NCBI RefSeq assembly: GCF_963677945.1
Contig: NZ_OY782578.1
Span: 2,571,258 to 2,635,257 of the forward strand
DNA from: an uncultured Bacteroides sp.
GTDB taxonomy: Bacteria > Bacteroidota > Bacteroidia > Bacteroidales > Bacteroidaceae
Direction of reading: 5' to 3'
DNA: 64,000 nt
Shown: positions 60,740 through 64,000 of the stretch, one piece after another
Position numbering within the stretch: the first letter of the stretch is position 1
Layout: every line of letters starts with the position of its first letter
Translations under genes and position numbers: made by a program
The notes under the pieces: generated by a model
The model's database searches: none
What the model was told of the DNA's origin: nothing
The model's input: only the letters and a program-made list of their open reading frames with translations

Positions 60740-61756
60740 CTATTCTTTAGAATTTCCTTCCAGGTATTCTTTCTTAAAAATATTAATGCAAAGTATAAAT
60801 ATAGATAATAACAAAGGACCGAATATAATTCCCAGAAAACCAAATAATTTCAGTCCCAGAATAACTCCAAAAATGGTAATCAACGGATGTGTGTTAGCTA
60901 GTCTCTTTTGTAACATGAAGCGCAATAAATTGTCTATATTTGTAGTTACAATGAATGAGTAAGCAGCAAGGCCGATACCATTTTGCCAATCACCTGTCAG
61001 AAACAGATATGCAACCAATGGTGCCCAGATTAATCCGATTCCTACTATAGGAATAATAGATGCAAAGCAACTTAAAAAGCCAAAGAGAATAGGGTTAGGA
61101 ACTCCGAATATCAGATATCCAATAAATGCTACTCCTCCCTGGGAGATGGCAACTAAAGGAATACCGATTGCATTAGATCTAATTATTGTTTTTATTCTAT
61201 TAAGCACATTGGTTTTATCAGAGCTGGTAAAAGGTAATAAATCATATAAATACAGTTCCATCTTTCTTCCTTCTAATAGCATGAAAAAGAGAATTAGAAG
61301 CATAACAAACATGTTTATGGTAAAATTACTTATATTGCCTACTATATATTGACCTGCTTGGGGTATAAAAGCTGTTATAGCTGATAAGTTATCTTCATTG
61401 AGCACATTATAACCAGTCTTTTCAAAAATAAGGCTGGCAATGTTTTTAATAGCTGAAATGTACGACTGAGGATCAATATTTAAATGCTGAAGTTTTCCAA
61501 CCAGTAGCCAAACAACAAGAGAAATAGGGATAAGAAAGCACAACGCAGCTTCGAAAAGCATCAATGAGGCAGCTATACAACGTTTTATATTTTTTTTCTC
61601 TGTCAGATAGAACATTTGCTTTCTTACCAGGATATAAATAGTAGATGCACCAAGGATTCCACTCAGAAAAGGACTTAATTTAATAAGTAAAATTGTTCCT
61701 AAAACCAGAATAATGGCTATTAGTGAATATTTGCAATATTGTTTTTTGGTATTCAT
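60740..61756 (-). CDS. AI-2E family transporter (PerM/TqsA-like)
   Basis: The frame opens at a TTG at 61765; the ATG at 61756 is the better start. The 338-residue inner membrane protein has about eight transmembrane helices and the family's conserved end GLKLFGFLGIIFGPLLLSI. A cytoplasmic or periplasmic helical region lies at about 90-145. Family members export small molecules such as autoinducer-2 or act as sodium/proton antiporters; the substrate here is unknown. It is monocistronic. Confidence 0.92.
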   Translation of the reverse strand: MNTKKQYCKYSLIAIILVLGTILLIKLSPFLSGILGASTIYILVRKQMFYLTEKKNIKRCIAASLMLFEAALCFLIPISLVVWLLVGKLQHLNIDPQSYISAIKNIASLIFEKTGYNVLNEDNLSAITAFIPQAGQYIVGNISNFTINMFVMLLILFFMLLEGRKMELYLYDLLPFTSSDKTNVLNRIKTIIRSNAIGIPLVAISQGGVAFIGYLIFGVPNPILFGFLSCFASIIPIVGIGLIWAPLVAYLFLTGDWQNGIGLAAYSFIVTTNIDNLLRFMLQKRLANTHPLITIFGVILGLKLFGFLGIIFGPLLLSIFILCINIFKKEYLEGNSKE

Positions 61757-62165
61757 TGACAACAATTTTATATTTCAGGCATTAATATAGCAAATAAAAT
61801 ATTATAAAAAACAATGAATAACTGAATATTGTTTTTTAATATGGATTTATCCTGGCTGGATGATTGTATAATTCCTACGATTTTAAGAGCTAACCATTGC
61901 ATATTTTTATAATTGTTTCAGGTGTTATTTGTTCTTGATTAATAGATATCTAATCTCTGCTTATTGTTTAACAAAAATCAATAGTTTACTACTCTGTTTT
62001 TATTTCTTTAATCTTTTTTTAGTTTTTAGATTGTTAAAATAGTAATGCAAACATAGTTATGGTATTAAAAAAAGTAATATATTTGTTACGCATTGCTAAA
62101 TGAATAATAGCTTTTTGCACATATAACACATAAAATACGATAAATCTGCTAAGAATAACATAATA
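61757..62165. other. intergenic region with candidate promoter
   Basis: An AT-rich divergent region. A TATATTTG box (62078-62085) lies 80 bases before the UDP-glucuronate decarboxylase gene, without a clear TTTG partner. No ORF is supported. Confidence 0.45.
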
Positions 62166-63098
62166 ATGAAGAGAATATTGGTTACAGGAGGAGCCGGCTT
62201 TATAGGTTCACACTTATGTACTAAATTGATAAATGACGGACATAGTGTTATTTGTTTAGATAATTTTTTTACAGGCTCCAGAAGTAATGTATGGCACCTT
62301 ATGGATAATTCTCGATTTGAGTTGGTTCGCCATGATGTAACTGTTCCATATAATGCAGAGGTTGACGAAATCTATAATCTTGCATGCCCTGCTTCCCCTG
62401 TTCATTATCAGCATGATCCTGTAAAAACAGTAAAAACGTCTGTTATGGGTGCTATTAATATGTTGGCTCTTGGCAGACAGGTGGGGGCTAAAGTGTTGCA
62501 GGCTTCTACCAGTGAAGTTTATGGAGATCCAATTGTTCATCCTCAAACGGAAGAATACTGGGGCAATGTAAATACAGTTGGTATTCGTTCTTGTTATGAT
62601 GAAGGAAAACGTTGTGCCGAAACGCTTTTTATGGATTATCACAGACAAAAAAAACTTCGTATAAAGATTATTCGTATATTTAATACTTATGGTCCTTTAA
62701 TGAGTAAAAATGATGGTCGGGTTGTCTCCAATTTTATCGTTCAGGCATTAAAGAACGAAGATATTACTCTTTATGGGGATGGTAGTCAGACTCGTAGCTT
62801 TCAATATGTGGATGACCTGATAGAGGGTATGGTTCGTATGATGGATACCGATGATAAGTTTATTGGTCCAATAAATATTGGCAATCCCAATGAATTTACA
62901 ATTAAAGAACTTGCGGAAAAGGTTATTGAGTTAACAGGGGCTAAATCCAAATTTATTTATAAACCTTTACCCGGAGATGATCCCAAACAACGCCAGCCGG
63001 ATATTACTTTGGCAAAAGAAAAATTAAATTGGCAGCCCTCTGTTCATCTGGAAGAAGGATTGATAAAAACAATCGATTATTTTAAATCAATACTTTAA
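62166..63098 (+). CDS. UDP-glucuronate decarboxylase (UDP-xylose synthase)
   Basis: The 310-residue cytoplasmic enzyme is an extended short-chain dehydrogenase that converts UDP-glucuronate to UDP-xylose for cell-surface glycans. It has GGAGFIGSH (8-16) for NAD, the family fingerprint [13 protein letters not shown] (about 77-89), STSEVYGDP, catalytic Y144-x3-K148 in YDEGKR, and the sugar-binding [12 protein letters not shown]-histidine kinase gene follows 24 bp later and may be cotranscribed. Confidence 0.95.
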   Translation: MKRILVTGGAGFIGSHLCTKLINDGHSVICLDNFFTGSRSNVWHLMDNSRFELVRHDVTVPYNAEVDEIYNLACPASPVHYQHDPVKTVKTSVMGAINMLALGRQVGAKVLQASTSEVYGDPIVHPQTEEYWGNVNTVGIRSCYDEGKRCAETLFMDYHRQKKLRIKIIRIFNTYGPLMSKNDGRVVSNFIVQALKNEDITLYGDGSQTRSFQYVDDLIEGMVRMMDTDDKFIGPINIGNPNEFTIKELAEKVIELTGAKSKFIYKPLPGDDPKQRQPDITLAKEKLNWQPSVHLEEGLIKTIDYFKSIL

Positions 63099-63122
63099 GA
63101 ATTTCCTCCAAAGAATTTAATA

Positions 63123-64000
63123 ATGCCTATAAAAAGAATGATAATGGAGATAAACTACTCTGAATATAAGATCCTTGTAGTTGATGATGTTTTGTCCAAT
63201 GTGTTATTGCTCAAAGTATTGTTGACAAATGAAAAATATAATGTTGTAACTGCCATGAATGGCACACAGGCGTTAAAGATGGTCGAATCGGAATTACCCG
63301 ATTTGATTTTACTGGATGTAATGATGCCTGATATTAGCGGTTTTGAAGTTGCCAGACAACTTAAGGAAAAGCCTGCATTTGCTCAGATTCCTATTATATT
63401 TCTTACAGCTTTGAATTCCACTGCCGACATCGTAAAAGGATTCCAGATGGGAGCTAATGATTTTATTTCCAAACCATTTAATAAAGAAGAGCTGATCATT
63501 CGTGTAAAGCATCAGATATCTTTAATAGCGGCTAAACGAATCATTTTTAACCAGAATGAAGAGTTGAAGCGCACTATCAAAGGTCGTGACAAGCTTTATT
63601 CAGTTATTGCCCACGATCTTCGTTCGCCTATGGCATCTATCAAAATGGTACTTAATATGTTGATGATCAACTTACCGGGAGAGAAAATAGGAGATGAGAT
63701 GCATGAGTTGCTGAATATGGCAAATCAAACAACAGAGGAACTGTTCTCATTATTGGATAATTTGTTAAAGTGGACCAAGAGTCAGATTGGCCGGTTAAAT
63801 GTGGTACCACAAGATATCGATATTGTTGGAGTTTCGGCCGGAGTTATTGAGATTTTCTCCATGGTAGCAGAACTCAAGCAAATAAAAATTAATTTGCAGG
63901 CGCCAGATCAACTGGAAGTCCGTGCAGATATTGACATGATAAAAACCGTTATCCGTAACCTTATCAGCAATGCCTTGAAATTTAGTAATCCGGGTAGTGA
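63123..64000 (+). CDS. response regulator-histidine kinase hybrid (3' end outside window)
   Basis: The frame is open from the ATG at 63123 to the window edge (292 complete codons). It starts with a receiver domain (about 15-130: acidic V-V-D21-D22, phospho-acceptor D65 in LLDVMMPD, K117 in SKPF). A HisKA domain follows with H164 in VIAHDLRSPM, and the start of an HATPase domain (VIRNLISNALKFSN). No transmembrane helix is present, so it is a soluble 'inverted' hybrid with REC in front of the kinase. Later ATGs at 63138 and 63144 are possible starts. It follows the UDP-glucuronate decarboxylase gene by 24 bp. Confidence 0.9.
   Translation, partial: MPIKRMIMEINYSEYKILVVDDVLSNVLLLKVLLTNEKYNVVTAMNGTQALKMVESELPDLILLDVMMPDISGFEVARQLKEKPAFAQIPIIFLTALNSTADIVKGFQMGANDFISKPFNKEELIIRVKHQISLIAAKRIIFNQNEELKRTIKGRDKLYSVIAHDLRSPMASIKMVLNMLMINLPGEKIGDEMHELLNMANQTTEELFSLLDNLLKWTKSQIGRLNVVPQDIDIVGVSAGVIEIFSMVAELKQIKINLQAPDQLEVRADIDMIKTVIRNLISNALKFSNPGS

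Overview
The window looks like chromosomal DNA of a Bacteroides-type organism (Bacteroidales). The DNA is AT-rich. Several genes belong to families I know mainly from this group (DUF3836, DUF3575, DUF4923, DUF4492, BT0820-like HAD). Strong Shine-Dalgarno sites are almost absent, and the visible promoters follow the Bacteroidetes pattern TTTG, about 19-21 bp, TAnnTTTG. I see no rRNA, CRISPR array, cas genes, intact insertion sequence or prophage.

Layout. 1-8 kb: small secreted proteins, a ferritin, a nitroreductase-like flavoprotein and a large orphan hybrid sensor kinase. 8-14 kb: a three-gene envelope operon made of a CarboxypepD/OmpA-like/TPR protein, a 942-residue protein built from five tandem beta-barrel-like units, and a DUF3575 protein. 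14-19 kb: a broken sugar-phosphate transferase, a flavodoxin/ferredoxin protein and a C10 cysteine protease with a type IX sorting tail. 19-26 kb: a TlpA-like thioredoxin, two redox enzymes, a probable copper-handling operon and D-lactate dehydrogenase. 26-36 kb: a secreted family 11 rhamnogalacturonan lyase with a sorting tail, then a MacAB/TolC-type exporter operon that ends in its own LytS/LytTR two-component pair. 36-39 kb: DUF4492 plus cydAB, the cytochrome bd oxidase. 39-43.7 kb: housekeeping genes (deoxyinosine glycosylase, riboflavin synthase, nitroreductase) separated by unusual repeat-rich intergenic DNA. 43.7-52.5 kb: DUF4923 pair, engB, a solute:sodium symporter, the recR gene cluster, UPF0301 and an aminotransferase. 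52.7 kb: tRNA-Asp. 53-61 kb: an OmpA-domain protein, an AraC-type regulator and a small glucuronoxylan locus (GH115 plus a sialate O-acetylesterase-family esterase). 62-64 kb: UDP-glucuronate decarboxylase and the start of a REC-histidine kinase that runs off the window.

The most unusual material is intergenic. Three near-identical copies of a short element at 39118-39218, 40536-40636 and 41886-41986 each carry a complete promoter (TTTG-N19-TAnnTTTG), about 66 transcribed nucleotides that are almost invariant, and a perfect intrinsic terminator. I read them as a paralogous small-RNA family. Around them lie a 64-65 bp tandem array (39364-39795) and a 21 bp tandem array (42099-42330). Two further arrays (279-351 and 43611-43685) each hold four TGTACA-type palindromes phased at exactly 22 or 23 bp.
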